Shown: positions 43,480 through 54,284, counted from the stretch's first letter. The stretch is 64,000 nucleotides of DNA from Bathynomus jamesi (GCA_023014485.1 JAJOZX010001567.1:426001-490000); one strand, 5' to 3'. Notes: generated by a model from the letters alone, not told the origin. Numbers and translations are program-made.

Positions 43480-44070
43480 TATCCGTTTAGATTTGTGAGC
43501 ATATTTGTGTGCATATTATATTTGGGTGCATTATATATACATTATATACGCATTATATATACATTATATATATATATTATATATCTTTAAATATGAAATT
43601 TATTTATTTTCCTTGCCTTTTCTTCATTGTGATTTTGCTCTCTGATAAACCACTAGGTACAAAAAATAGATTATGGTTTTCAAAAGAAACTAGAGTTTTC
43701 ACGAGAAAACTAATGCGATTTTTTAATTCAGCGCACCCAAAAACATAAAGAAACACAAAAAAAAATAAGATAAACACAAATTTTCCAAAATTTTGTTACA
43801 AAGTGTTATCTGAGAAGATAAGTAGATGTGTTTAGTTGCAAACTAGATAGTATTATCTCAGAAGAGATGAAAAAACAGATTACTATTTTAGAACAATTCG
43901 AAGGAATGTAGTACACGGTACATAAAAATACTCTTCCACTGATTAAACCATTTTGGGGGTGGGTTTTGATGTCGGTTGTTTACTTTCTTCAATTTTTTTT
44001 CATTCTTTGAGAATTTTTGTAAGAGTTGAAAGCGCTCGGAATCGTTTTTCATTTTGCTTGCCTGCTGTAT

Positions 44071-44136
<66 letters not shown>

Positions 44137-44453
44137 CGGCAAAGAAAAAAGTGTATATATACACAGTATATTATTATACGTTGTGAAGGGAAGCAATTCC
44201 CGATTTAACTTTGATTGACAGTGAATCCAAGTTCAAGAAATGTTCCAAAATCGAACCGAAGATGATAATAATTGCGATATCAGAGTAAAGCCTTCCACTG
44301 TAATTGAAATAATTACTATTCAAATGAGTTTCTTAAAGTGGATCTGCAATTATTCTGATCTTTTTCAGTCCAAGTTTGATTTCTTCGCTGAAGTTAAAAA
44401 TTGATACGAGGCTAATTTTAAAGACCTTGCATATATATATATATATATATATA
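43480..44453. other. No gene; TA, (CA)n; Penelope-like tail fragment
   Basis: ATTATATA repeats (43515-43590), a CA repeat (44073-44133), and GAAAGCGCTCGGAATCGTTT at 44028, the same phrase as in the palindrome at 29.6 kb. No coding sequence. Confidence 0.6.
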
Positions 44454-45042
44454 TGAATAGAAACGACATAAGTGTTAAGGAACGTTTCCGCACACGAGGA
44501 GGAGAGATAACGAATAATGAAAAATGAGGCGAACCGCCCGGGAATCGAACCCAGGGCCTTCCAATTGCCGGTTGGATGCTCTACCATTATGCTACGGACC
44601 TCACTCAATCACAAATCGAAATTCTCCCACATAGGGCAGAAACCAATGCCCTGAGAGGGCACCCTCGCAAATCGTGAATATGCGCATATAACTGCAATGA
44701 CCGCGCAGTATATAAATGAATAGAAACGACATAAGTGTTAAGGAACGTTTCCGCACACGAGGAGGAGAGATAACGAATAATGAAAAATGAGGCGAACCGC
44801 CCGGGAATCGAACCCAGGGCCTTCCAATTGCCGGTTGGATGCTCTACCATTATGCTACGGACCTCACTCAATCACAAATAGAGTGAGCATCCAACCGGCA
44901 ATTGGAAGGCCCTGGGTTCGATTCCCGGGCGGTTCGCCTCATTTTTCATTATTCGTTATCTCTCCTCCTCGTGTGCGGAAACGTTCCTTAACACTTATGT
45001 CGTTTCTATTCATTTATATACTGCGCGGTCATTGCAGTTATA

Positions 45043-45045
<3 letters not shown>
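44454..45045. repeat. tRNA-headed SINE array: two direct units plus inverted third
   Basis: Units start GAATAGAAACGACATAAGTG at 44454 and 44718 (264-bp period) on the minus strand. A third inverted partial unit lies at 44881-45045. tRNA-like heads are at 44526-44602 and 44789-44865 (box A TAGCATAATGG, box B GGTTCGATTCC, anticodon stem TCCAA/TTGGA, loop CCGGCAA). The third head (44881-44940) lacks box A. Flanked by TA repeats on both sides. Confidence 0.9.

Positions 45046-45047
<2 letters not shown>

Positions 45048-45094
<47 letters not shown>
45048..45094. repeat. (TA)n microsatellite
   Basis: TA repeat closing the SINE array. The next 450 bp show no gene. Confidence 0.95.
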
Positions 45095-45099
<5 letters not shown>

Positions 45100-45554
45100 C
45101 TGTTTGTCACTGTTACCAATTATAGGGACTGTTAGAGGAAGTTAGAAAACGATAAAAAAACATGGTATTACATTTCTCAAGTTTTATTTACTAACGAACT
45201 TGTAAATGATCTTGAAGAGCAAAGAACAATTTGTTCAAATACTTTGTAATTCTTTTTTGTTTCGTTTTATTAATTCTAAAACTGTAAAGAATTAAGAGAC
45301 ATTAAAAGCGCAGCTAAAATATCTTTACGCAAACTTTTAGTCACAAAATATAATCGTTTTTTTTCTTTTTAAGACTAGCATGGTGCTCTTAAACAACGCT
45401 TAAGATGGCTTTTGATTGGTCGAAATAGATCATGGTAAACGTCACGTGACTGATCAGTACCATTTCATTCAATCTTCAATTTTTAAATAATTTTTGCATT
45501 TTTTTTTTACAATCAACTGTTCACTAACATTAGTTCCTATTTTAACTTGTAGAG

Positions 45555-46146
45555 TATACCTTTGGTAAGCTTCCGCCCAAATTGTTCATTCTGACGAAGG
45601 TCAAGCTTTTCACTCCACTTTAGACCTACAGTTTAACGTGCAATCCGAACCACGCCCCACCATCAGCCCAGCGTCTTAACCACTAGGTCAACCCAGGGTA
45701 CCCTCCATTTATTTCTCTATTTATCTATTTTTTTATTGTGTGAAAGGATGAACAACTGGGTTTTGCTGCGCGCCACCTGCCGTCACCAGGTCTCAAATTT
45801 AGAGGTGGAAAAAGTATCAAAACGAGTACCAGTACGATTAAGAGTACCGTATTTTTTGAGTGGTCGAGTATGGTTTTTTTATTGTTTGAGTACGAGTACG
45901 CGTGTAAGAGTGTGGTTTCAGACTTTAACCTGTGCTTGGCTACAACTTGTAGCCAAGTACCAGTTAAAGTCTGAAACCACACTCTTACACGCGTACTCAT
46001 ACTCGAACACTAAAAATACCGTACTCGACCACTCAAAAAATACGGCACTCTTAATCGTACTCGTTTTGGCACTCTTTTCACCTCTAGACTCTCGACCTCG
46101 GGGCTGATGGATTCGTAGTCAGCGACGCTAACCACCACCACCGAGG
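45555..46146 (-). repeat. Dimeric tRNA-SINE split by a MITE
   Basis: Same family as 23973-24259. Both box B regions are present (GGTTCGGATTGC on the minus strand near 45645, and the GGTTTGAGACC region broken at 45800). The second tRNA-like head resumes at 46087 (GACCTCGGGGCTGATGG) and ends with GGTGGTGGTTAGCG. Confidence 0.85.
45800..46086. mobile_element. Palindromic hAT-like MITE inside a SINE
   Basis: Ends TAGAGGTGGAAAAAG and CTTTTCACCTCTA. Arms of about 135 bp (GAGTACGAGTACGCGTGTAA and inverse) meet around CTACAACTTGTAG. Interrupts GGTCTCAAACC of the SINE. An 8-bp duplication is suspected (GTCTCAAA and GACTCTCG) but diverged. Confidence 0.8.
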
Positions 46147-46640
46147 CGCATTGGTAAGTAAACTACAAACTTTAAAAGGATATAAAAATCGTATTGATAC
46201 TCAAAGAATGATTGAAGTTTTGTCGAGTGTAGATTCTTTCTCACCTGAATTTAACCTTTCGGTTGTTCAAATAAAGGAAACTTTCGATAACTGTTAATAT
46301 TACAGTATGTGCCACTAAAAACCACAGATTCATCACTGGTTACCAAAATGCTGTAAATCATAAACACCGAAATTGTCAAAGATCAGAAGAGTTAAGTAAA
46401 TATTTAAATTACAGCAAGTTAATAAACTGATAATGAAAAGCCGAATATATATATATATATATATTAATACAGACAGGTATAGCTTACTTTAGGTGCTTCT
46501 GTTAACGCTATTATTAGATAATGTGTTAACCTCATATGCGATTGGCCAGTGAAAATAAAACACGTAGGATGCAACCTCTCTTCATAATTGAAACTGTTAA
46601 TTGACTGTTCTATTTACGGTTTCGTTTTGCACTGTACCAA

Positions 46641-48120
46641 AATGCCTCGTCATCGACATTCCAGAGTGTCGGATGAAGGCTGACAAAGAATTATTGACAC
46701 GTACATCAGAGGAGAGGATTTTAGAACGTCATTTCAGAATTTGGGATGTGACGTAATATACCGCCGTTACAGCATCATATACTGTATAAGAAATTACTGT
46801 TTTGTAGTGAGAGTTGATATGGACCGTGACTTATTTTTGGCTGGCAAGGTACTGGTATTGATGGATACCGTAATGAAATTGACTGGATTCTTTGGATCTG
46901 ATATATTTGCATGTCGGTTATAAATAGATATAGAGTGTAACATATTTGTGGATAGTAGTCTATTATGACTTGATCCTCTGGATCCAGAGATTCTGTCTTT
47001 AGTTTTAAATTGATAATTAATTAGTTTTAAATTGATAATTATTTAGTTTTGCAAAAATTGGTCGTTGCAAATGTACAGGCAGTTTTTACATAGTGGAGCC
47101 ACCTCGGTGGGCCGAAGTGGCCCCTAGTGTGCCCACTATAAAAATTTCTTATGCTATGTTCTTGTGGTTCGGAACCCACATAAAATTGTAGGTCCCCTCC
47201 GCCACCACGGAGGACATGCACAATACACAATTACGAACACAGTTAGGTAGACCAGCCATTAGTGGATCCTAGGGTCTTTGTTGGTCTGAAACATTATAAC
47301 ATTATAACATTACCTGCCGCTGGAGGAGACTTCCCCCACCCCCATAGAGAGCTGATAACGAAGTGATTAAGTCTATGTTCATGCTTCCTGAAGCAAATCC
47401 CTTAATAAATTGTGGCAAACAAGAATGAAAGAACATGGTCAAGAAAACCATATATTCCTGAAAAATACACTAGTTGGTGAATTGATGAACTAATGGTGAA
47501 TTAATTAACGTAAATGATGAATTAATTATAGTAACATGGTGAATTAATTACAGCAGAACTTGCCGAAAATGTCTCTGTCCACAGAAAAGCTACAGAGGTG
47601 AAAGCGGCCCCTGTAGCATTTGCACAGTGGATACAAGGGCTGCGAAAGGGAGAGATTTATACATAAATAGACGAGACTAGATTACGTATTCAAATTCAAA
47701 GGACTTACGAATGAGTGCCAATGGCCAAAAAGGTTAAATAGAATTATATTTGGTCAGAGAAGAAAACATTTAATTATTTTAAAAGATATTTCAAATGATA
47801 CCGGAATATTTTATTTCAAAAATAATTTCAAATGGAGTGACAAGTGGTCCACGAAGATTTTCTTATGTCTATCAACAGTTATAAGCGATGAAACAGTGGG
47901 TCTCCATCCCTTATCTACATTATACTCTATATACCAACATATTCATGCTTCCTCAAAATCTTACGTCCAGCAAAATATCCGTGACATTCAAACACTCAAT
48001 AAATTCTAATATAGCTAGAACAGCTGGGATGACATTGGTTCAGTTAAAGAGAACATTTTGAGTAGAAAAGTACAGGATGCTGTTACAAAGATTAACGTAA
48101 ACCTGGCTAAACCACGATGA
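46641..48120 (+). pseudogene. Possible Tc1-like transposase remnants, split by a SINE
   Basis: MPRHRHSRVSDEG-stop-QRIIDTYIRGEDFR at 46641 resembles a Tc1-like N-terminal helix-turn-helix. At 47640-47710 IYT-stop-IDETRLRIQIQRTYE fits the block with the first catalytic Asp (DET). At 47985-48110 SWDDIGSVKENILSRKVQDA may be the C-terminus. Every piece is out of frame with the next and individually weak. Confidence 0.35.
47085..47270. repeat. SINE sharing its body with the 5S-SINE
   Basis: GTGGTTCGGAACCCACATAA and GTAGGTCCCCTCCGCC match the body of the 27.0-kb 5S-derived SINE. The head (GCCACCTCGGTGGGCCGAAG) is not 5S. Shows that two SINE types share one body module. Confidence 0.6.
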
Positions 48121-48785
48121 ACACTTACAGCAGCGTTTCTCATCCGGATTTTCCCCACGATCCCTCGTATCAGGGTCTTAGGTTGGCTCGACCCCTTATC
48201 ATCTTACAAGGGTAAACAAATTCACGAAGCGGGTTTTTTTTTTTTTTTTTTTTTTGCGCACAAATCACTACTGCAGGGGTAAACAAACTACGACGCGGGG
48301 TGTTTGAGAAACATTGACTTAGAGGCACACGAATGAATATCTTATGCAGTGCAACCAAGGACAGGATATTTGAAACTAGTCTGAAACATAGTATTTTACT
48401 ACGCCTGTTACTACACATACTTACGCATAAATTCTAAAAAATCCTGTATTGTATGTGCTGTAATATATTCAAATTGAAACGTAATCTACTGTAATCAAAT
48501 TAATGTAATTTAAATATATGATTAAATGTAAAATTTAAGATTAAAAATGTTGAAATTAAGTGTAATTTACATGTGTAATCATTGTTTTTTTGTTTCCATA
48601 CGCTGACTGAACCCTAAATGCATGGTTTTATGTAACTGCAAAATTGATTTGAATTTATGTTGAATGGTACGAGTATAACAATAGTATACAAATGTACAAT
48701 GATTTAGCTTAATTGAGGCATGAAAAGATGTTAAAAATTGTTTTATGTAAAGCTAAGTTTTATTACAGTTAGTATTATTGTTATG
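48121..48785. other. No gene; poly-T tract
   Basis: AT-rich with a 22-bp T run at 48234-48255. Nothing coding. Confidence 0.6.
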
Positions 48786-48789
48786 AAAT

Positions 48790-49031
48790 GAGGCCCTCTT
48801 AGGAAGAAGTGGCTAAGCGACAAACGTAAAAAACGCCAAAAAAACGTAAAGTTGTGCCAAATTTGAAAGTGCCATAACGTTTGAACTTTTTAAGATATTT
48901 CGACAAAATATTTTCAAAAGTTCAAAAGTTATGACCCTTTCGAATTGGCACGACTTTTAACTGCGTTTTTTTGGCGGGTTTTTTTTTTTTTTTACTTTTA
49001 CCGCTTAGCCACTTATTCCTAGGAGGGCCTC
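48790..49031. mobile_element. MITE, second copy of the 28655-28817 family
   Basis: Ends GAGGCCCTCTTAGGAAGAAG and inverse (CTAGGAGGGCCTC). Longer than the first copy, with an extra inverted TTTGAACTTTT/AAAAGTTCAAA centre. No coding capacity. Confidence 0.88.
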
Positions 49032-50088
49032 ATATGCAGGCTATAGCGTTTGTGCCAAACGTTTAACTTATGTGCCAAAATGTTTTCGTTTTATATCACT
49101 TTGTTTGTGCCAAATGAAAAAGACAGCCTGTTATTTCTATATTACTAAAGATTAGGTTAGGTTAGGTGAATTTACAGGTAGGTTTATACCTACCTAAAAT
49201 GAATTAACGCGACCGAAAGGTACTTTTTTGACACGAGTGAAACCATAGAAAACAAACCCATTTCAGCAGGTAAGTTAAATCTTGACGCAAACGCTATAAC
49301 ACCGAAATATGTTGAAAGATTTTGTTTGCTATGGTTCCATTCCTTAACAGTTATTATTTCAGTATTTTAAAGCTTTGCTAATTAGTTAAAACAGTGTTGA
49401 ATATTTTGACAAAATCAAAATTGGATTGTTGTGAAACGGAAAATATTGAACAAAATCACTTGAGAAACAATGCACAGCTTCGGAAAAAAGTTTGCCTAGA
49501 AAAAATGAAATTTCTAAAACGCGTAAAAAATTACTAATTAGTAATGTCTGGGTTTTCGTTTGGAAATTTATTAGTGTCACCAAAACACTAATAAAATATC
49601 AAAATAAAAACAAAATATTATTAACTAGTAATTTTCTTATCATTTTAGAAATTTTATATTTCTAGGCAAACTTTTTCCCATAGTTGTATTTTACCGAATT
49701 CTTGCCTATAGTAATAGTTGATTTGGCTCCAGATTCGATGGCTTAAGAAACGTTCTCAAGCGTATCTTGCATCCAGCTGTCCTCATTTCGTTCTATTCAC
49801 ATGAATTTTTATTTGATTCCGCTTTACAGTTCAGATATGAAGGGGACCCTTTACTAAATTCTGTAGTATTATTTGGCAGTCTAATAATCCTAATTTAATA
49901 TTATATACGATTTAGTCATGCTTCGTCAAATACAGAAAGGGTTTCTCGTTTCAGACTTGTTTGATGTTAATTCTTATCTCCTTTTTATAGGATTTTTTTT
50001 ATCTTTATTAATTTAATATAAGGGGGTAGAAAACTAATTATCAGGACGTCTAATTAGTATGGTTTTGTTTCCTCTCTTTCTGTCTCTG
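49032..50088. other. No gene; interstitial TTAGG at 49152-49170
   Basis: TTAGGTTAGGTTAGG beside a small palindrome TAGGTTTATACCTA. Parts near 49470-49690 recur near 58500-58700 (CTAGAAA...ATGAAATTTCTAAAA and AATTAGTAATTTTTTATGCG), so an unnamed repeat exists. Confidence 0.55.
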
Positions 50089-50130
50089 TTTATATATACT
50101 GTATATATATATATATATAATATATATATA

Positions 50131-52096
50131 CATTCAACTGCAAAGAACACGCAGTATAAATAACGTAAAGAACGACGCTTGTATAGGAGATATTCCGCGC
50201 AAGACGAGAAAGAGAAAACAACAAATGAAAAAAATGAAGTACCACCTGGGAATCGAACCCGGGATCTTCCGATTGCCGGTCAGACGCGATAACCACTACA
50301 CCATGGGACTCCACTCTTCCAAATGCCGTAATTCCTCTACATACTCGCAGAAACCAATGCCCCAAGGGGGCACCTCCCGCTTGCCGTAACATTATATACA
50401 TTCAACTGCAAAGAACACGCAGTATAAATAACGTAAAGAACGACGCTTGTATAGGAGATATTCCGCGCAAGACGAGAAAGAGAAAACAACAAATGAAAAA
50501 ATGAAGTACCACCTGGGAATCGAACCCGGGATCTTCCGATTGCCGGTCAGACGCGATAACCACTACACCATGGACTCCACTCTTCCAAATGCCGTAATTC
50601 CTCTACATACTCGCAGAAACCAATGCCCCAAGGGGGCACCTCCCGCTTGCCGTAACATTATTACATTCAACTGCAAAGAACACGCAGTATAAATAACGTA
50701 AAGAACGACGCTTGTATAGGAGATATTCCGCGCAAGACGAGAAAGAGAAAACAACAAATGAAAAAATGAAGTACCACCTGGGAATCGAACCCGGGATCTT
50801 CCGATTGCCGGTCAGACGCGATAACCACTACACCATGGACTCCACTCTTCCAAATGCCGTAATTCCTCTACATACTCGCAGAAACCAATGCCCCAAGGGG
50901 GCACCTCCCGCTTGCCGTAACATTATATACATTCAACTGCAAAGAACACGCAGATAAATAACGTAAAGAACGACGCTTGTATAGGAGATTTCCGCGCAAG
51001 ACGAGAAAGAGAAAACAACAAATGAAAAAATGAAGTACCACCTGGGAATCGAACCCGGGATCTTCCGATTGCCGGTCAGACGCGATAACCACTACACCAT
51101 GGACTCCACTCTTCCAAATGCCGTAATTCCTCTACATACTCGCAGAAACCAATGCCCCAAGGGGGCACCTCCCGCTTGCCGTAACATTATATACATTCAA
51201 CTGCAAAGAACACGCAGTATAAATAACGTAAAGAACGACGCTTGTATAGGAGATATTCCGCGCAAGACGAGAAAGAGAAAACAACAAATGAAAAAATGAA
51301 GTACCACCTGGGAATCGAACCCGGGATCTTCCGATTGCCGGTCAGACGCGATAACCACTACACCATGGACTCCACTCTTCCAAATGCCGTAATTCCTCTA
51401 CATACTCGCAGAAACCAATGCCCAAGGGGGCACCTCCCGCTTGCCGTAACATTATATACATTCAACTGCAAAGAACACGCAGTATAAATAACGTAAAGAA
51501 CGACGCTTGTATAGGAGATATTCCGCGCAAGACGAGAAAGAGAAAACAACAAATGAAAAAATGAAGTACCACCTGGGAATCGAACCCGGGATCTTCCGAT
51601 TGCCGGTCAGACGCGATAACCACTACACCATGGACTCCACTCTTCCAAATGCCGTAATTCCTCTACATACTCGCAGAGTATGTAGAGTCCATGGTGTAGT
51701 GGTTATCGCGTCTGACCGGCAATCGGAAGATCCCGGTTCGATTCCCAGGTGGTACTTCATTTTTTCATTTGTTGTTTTCTCTTTCTCGTCTTGCGCGGAA
51801 TATCTCCTATACAAGCGTCGTTCTTTACGTTATTTATACTGCGTGTTCTTTGCAGTTGAATGTATATAATGTTACGGCAAGCGGGAGGTGCCCCCTTGGG
51901 CATTGGTTTCTGCGAGTATGTAGAGGAATTACGGCATTTGGAAGAGTGGAGTCCATGGTGTAGTGGTTATCGCGTCTGACCGGCAATCGGAAGATCCCGG
52001 GTTCGATTCCCAGGTGGTACTTCATTTTTTCATTTGTTGTTTTCTCTTTCTCGTCTTGCGCGGAATATCTCCTATACAAGCGTCGTTCTTTACGTT
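50131..52096. repeat. Eight-unit tRNA-headed tandem SINE array ending in inversion
   Basis: Six direct units on the minus strand, with spacing 264-267 bp, then two inverted units on the plus strand; the switch is a palindrome at about 51675. tRNA-like heads: 50239-50310, 50506-50575, 50771-50840, 51035-51104, 51301-51370, 51566-51635 (minus), 51687-51755 and 51951-52020 (plus). Every head keeps box A TGGTGTAGTGG and box B GGTTCGATTCC, except one lost C in the seventh. Anticodon stem TCTGA/TCGGA with loop CCGGCAA; acceptor pairing is poor. Units are almost identical. Body phrases (GCAGAAACCAATGCCC, GCAGTATAAAT) are shared with the 44.5-kb array. Flanked by TA repeats. Confidence 0.95.
51951..52020 (+). 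other. tRNA-like SINE head (representative unit)
   Basis: Seventy bases with intact Pol III boxes and T arm (CCGGG/CCCAG-type stem, TTCGATT loop). Loop base 33 is C rather than the near-universal U and the acceptor arms do not pair well, so this is a tRNA relic and not a tRNA gene. Confidence 0.8.
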
Positions 52097-52098
52097 AT

Positions 52099-52142
52099 AT
52101 ATATATATATATATACTGTGTATATATATATATATATATATA

Positions 52143-52173
<31 letters not shown>
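52099..52173. repeat. (TA)n microsatellite with TACTG interruptions
   Basis: Three TA blocks separated by TACTGT, leading straight into the mariner terminus. Confidence 0.95.
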
Positions 52174-52176
<3 letters not shown>

Positions 52177-53551
52177 GGTGGGCGGAAAGTAGCTCCCTAA
52201 TTTAAATTACATATAAAATTATGTATAAATTGTGATTGTATTGTTATATTGTTATGGTGTGTTCTCTAAAGTGGTACAATTGTAACGGTAATCTTTTTTT
52301 CTCTAAAGTGTTCTCTTTGTGTTCTCTAAAGTGGTACAATTGTAACGTTCATTTTTTTTTTTCATTTCAGATTGAAGGGTAACATGGCTGAGCGTTTAAC
52401 ACTGCAGGAGCGTGCCCAGTTGGCGGCACGGTACGAAGTTTGGCAATCTGTCGTTCGAGTTCAAAGATGGTGGCGGGCCATTCACGGACCACGTGCCCAA
52501 GTGGACCCGAAAACAATCAAGAACTGCCACTCGAAGCTCATGACCACGGGGTCTGTGGCAGATGTTCGAAGATGTGGTCGCCCTTCGACATCCAGGGCCC
52601 AGGAGACGGTGCAGGCAGTTCAGGAAATGTTCGCACGGAGCCCACGAAAGTCAACTCGCCAGGCAGCTCGGGAAGTGGGACTCTCCCACTACTCAGTGCG
52701 AACTGTGCTGAAGAAGGAGCTGAACTGGCGTGCGTGGAAGCCGCATTACTGCCAATCTCTCTCGGACGAGGACTGCGACATTCGCATGGAGTTCGGGGAA
52801 ATCATGCTGGCTTGGCATGAAGACTGGCCCCATCTCTTCCGCAACATCCTCTGGAGCGACGAGGCGGTGTTTCACGTCGGAGGCTTTGTCAACCGCCACA
52901 ATTGCCACTACTGGGCAGGAGAGGATCCCATGGTTACCGCTGAAAAACGGCAGAATCAGTTCAGTGTAACGGTGTGGTGTGGTATGACCTCAGATCAGGT
53001 TGTGGGCCCGTTCCTTCTGCGCAACACCATGAATGCTGAGCGGTACCTTGCTATGTTGCGAAACGAGGTCTGGCCGGTTGTCAGCACATGGGAGAACATC
53101 GACGATCTGATATTTATGCAAGATGGCGCCCCTCCGCACTTCGCTCTTGTTGTCCGTGAGTGGCTGGATGCCCACTTCCCTGGGCGTTGGATGGGTCGTC
53201 GTGGTCCACATCAATGGCCAGCCAGGAGCCCCGACTTGACACCGTGCGACTTCTTTCTTTGGGGGTGCGTAAAGGAAGAAGTCTACCGCACCAAACCGAG
53301 GACATTGGAAGAACTGGAGGACCGAATTCGGGAAGTCATGTCCTCCATCCCGCCGGAGTTCCTGCTAAAGTCAGTGGACGCCATTCCTGGGCGGCTCCAG
53401 AAGCTGGTGGAAAGAGTTGGAGCCCACATTGAATTTTAGAGAAAACCTACCATGTATGCCTACCTTTTCATATTATTTCTTCTGAAATAAATGGATAATA
53501 TACGTATTTTTTTACCAATCCAAAATAGGGAGCTACTTTCCGCCCACCCTG
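52174..53551 (+). mobile_element. Apparently intact DD41D mariner element
   Basis: The first 20 bases, CAGGGTGGGCGGAAAGTAGC, continue for 26 bp that are perfectly mirrored at 53526-53551, and TA flanks both ends (52172-52173, 53552-53553). Length 1378 bp, one gene. A 60-bp direct duplication lies in the leader (TGTGTTCTCTAAAGTGG at 52258 and 52318). Confidence 0.95.
52384..53439 (+). CDS. Mariner-type transposase, DD41D, full length
   Basis: The ATG at 52384 (MAERLTLQERAQLAARYEVW) opens a 351-codon frame with no stop or shift; 345-355 residues is the family norm. A TTG 12 bases upstream is not a credible start. Residues 5-55 and 80-115 are the two helix-turn-helix units, joined by a GRPSTS linker (65-70). 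The DDE-fold catalytic residues are D159 in WSDEAVF, D247 in MQDGAPPH and D289 in SPDLTPCDFF; 41 residues separate the last two, as in rosa-like DD41D mariners. The enzyme binds the 26-bp ends and moves the element by cut-and-paste into TA. The ORF is distinctly GC-richer than the surrounding DNA. A polypyrimidine-CAG (52350-52370) just before the ATG looks like a splice acceptor, which would be unusual for a mariner. Confidence 0.95.
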   Translation: MAERLTLQERAQLAARYEVWQSVVRVQRWWRAIHGPRAQVDPKTIKNCHSKLMTTGSVADVRRCGRPSTSRAQETVQAVQEMFARSPRKSTRQAAREVGLSHYSVRTVLKKELNWRAWKPHYCQSLSDEDCDIRMEFGEIMLAWHEDWPHLFRNILWSDEAVFHVGGFVNRHNCHYWAGEDPMVTAEKRQNQFSVTVWCGMTSDQVVGPFLLRNTMNAERYLAMLRNEVWPVVSTWENIDDLIFMQDGAPPHFALVVREWLDAHFPGRWMGRRGPHQWPARSPDLTPCDFFLWGCVKEEVYRTKPRTLEELEDRIREVMSSIPPEFLLKSVDAIPGRLQKLVERVGAHIEF

Positions 53552-53552
<1 letters not shown>

Positions 53553-53587
<35 letters not shown>

Positions 53588-53676
53588 AGGCAACATCTTC
53601 GTGAAATGAGGAATCATCGCACCGAACATTCGAAAGGTTGAAAGGTATATATATATATATATCTTGGTTGGTTCGT
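53553..53676. repeat. TA and GA microsatellites
   Basis: TA (53552-53569), GA (53570-53587) and TA (53646-53663) with a short unassigned segment between. Confidence 0.9.
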
Positions 53677-53850
53677 TAACTTTGGTTTTGCTTCCTCCAC
53701 CTTAGATCTACAGCTTAACGTGGAATCCGAACCACGACCCACCAAAGGTGGTCAGAAATTACGAAGTCCTCTCCCGGACTCGATCTCACGACCTCCCGAT
53801 CAGTAACTCAGCGTCTTAACTACTAGGCTACCCAGGGTACCCCTTATCTA
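53677..53850 (-). repeat. tRNA-derived SINE, variant
   Basis: The minus strand starts GGTAGCCTAGTAGTTAAGAC (box A), has GATCGAGTCCGGG as an extra box B-like site and GGTTCGGATTCC as a second. Compared with the 24-kb copy it has an inserted 55-bp segment (GGTGGTCAGAAATTACGAAG), also present at 58.1 kb. Confidence 0.75.
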
Positions 53851-53976
53851 CTCACCAACACGAAGTCACACGAAATATGACATACATATATAAATTTCAT
53901 GCGGTAACGCTCAAAAACTCTTGCTAATTAAAGGGGAGAATCGCAGCCTAACAGAATGCGTCTACTCTCACGAAAG

Positions 53977-53979
<3 letters not shown>

Positions 53980-54034
<55 letters not shown>
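53980..54034. repeat. (TA)n microsatellite
   Basis: TA repeat running into the CCGGGTTGCCC terminus. Confidence 0.95.
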
Positions 54035-54036
<2 letters not shown>

Positions 54037-54262
54037 GGGTTGCCCAGAAAAAAGTAAGCTCTTGCTTTTATCAAATATTATATTTACTATTGTCAAGATT
54101 TGCTTGCGTTTATAACGATTTAAATAAATAATTTGCTTTTATATGTATCACTTCTATATGTCTTTATAATATTTGTTTTTAATATACTCTATTTATCTTT
54201 GTTGCACATTTTTCAAAAAGAAAACTGAAAAGCAATAGCTTACTTTTTTCGGGGCAACCCGG
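54035..54262. mobile_element. Tc1/mariner-type MITE (CCGGGTTGCCC ends)
   Basis: The left end, CCGGGTTGCCCAGAAAAAAG, and the right end CTTTTTTCGGGGCAACCCGG are inverted, with TA on both sides (54033-54034, 54263-54264). 228 bp, no coding. The matching autonomous family is not in this window. Confidence 0.88.
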
Positions 54263-54284
54263 TATATATATATATATATAGGCC

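Noticed and set aside
47039..47230. 63-codon minus frame
   Set aside because: Overlaps a SINE body; no independent support.
51769..51963. Repeated 60-120-codon frames (MLFSLSRLARNIS and MYRRYSAQDEKEK) in the SINE array
   Set aside because: They recur only because the array units repeat; they span the tRNA-like heads on both strands and show no protein signature.
50239..52020. Cluster of functional tRNA genes
   Set aside because: Pol III boxes are intact but acceptor stems pair poorly and loop base 33 is C; each head is followed by the same SINE body.
50131..52096. CRISPR-like array
   Set aside because: Eukaryotic context, 265-bp units without unique spacers; clearly a tRNA-SINE tandem array.
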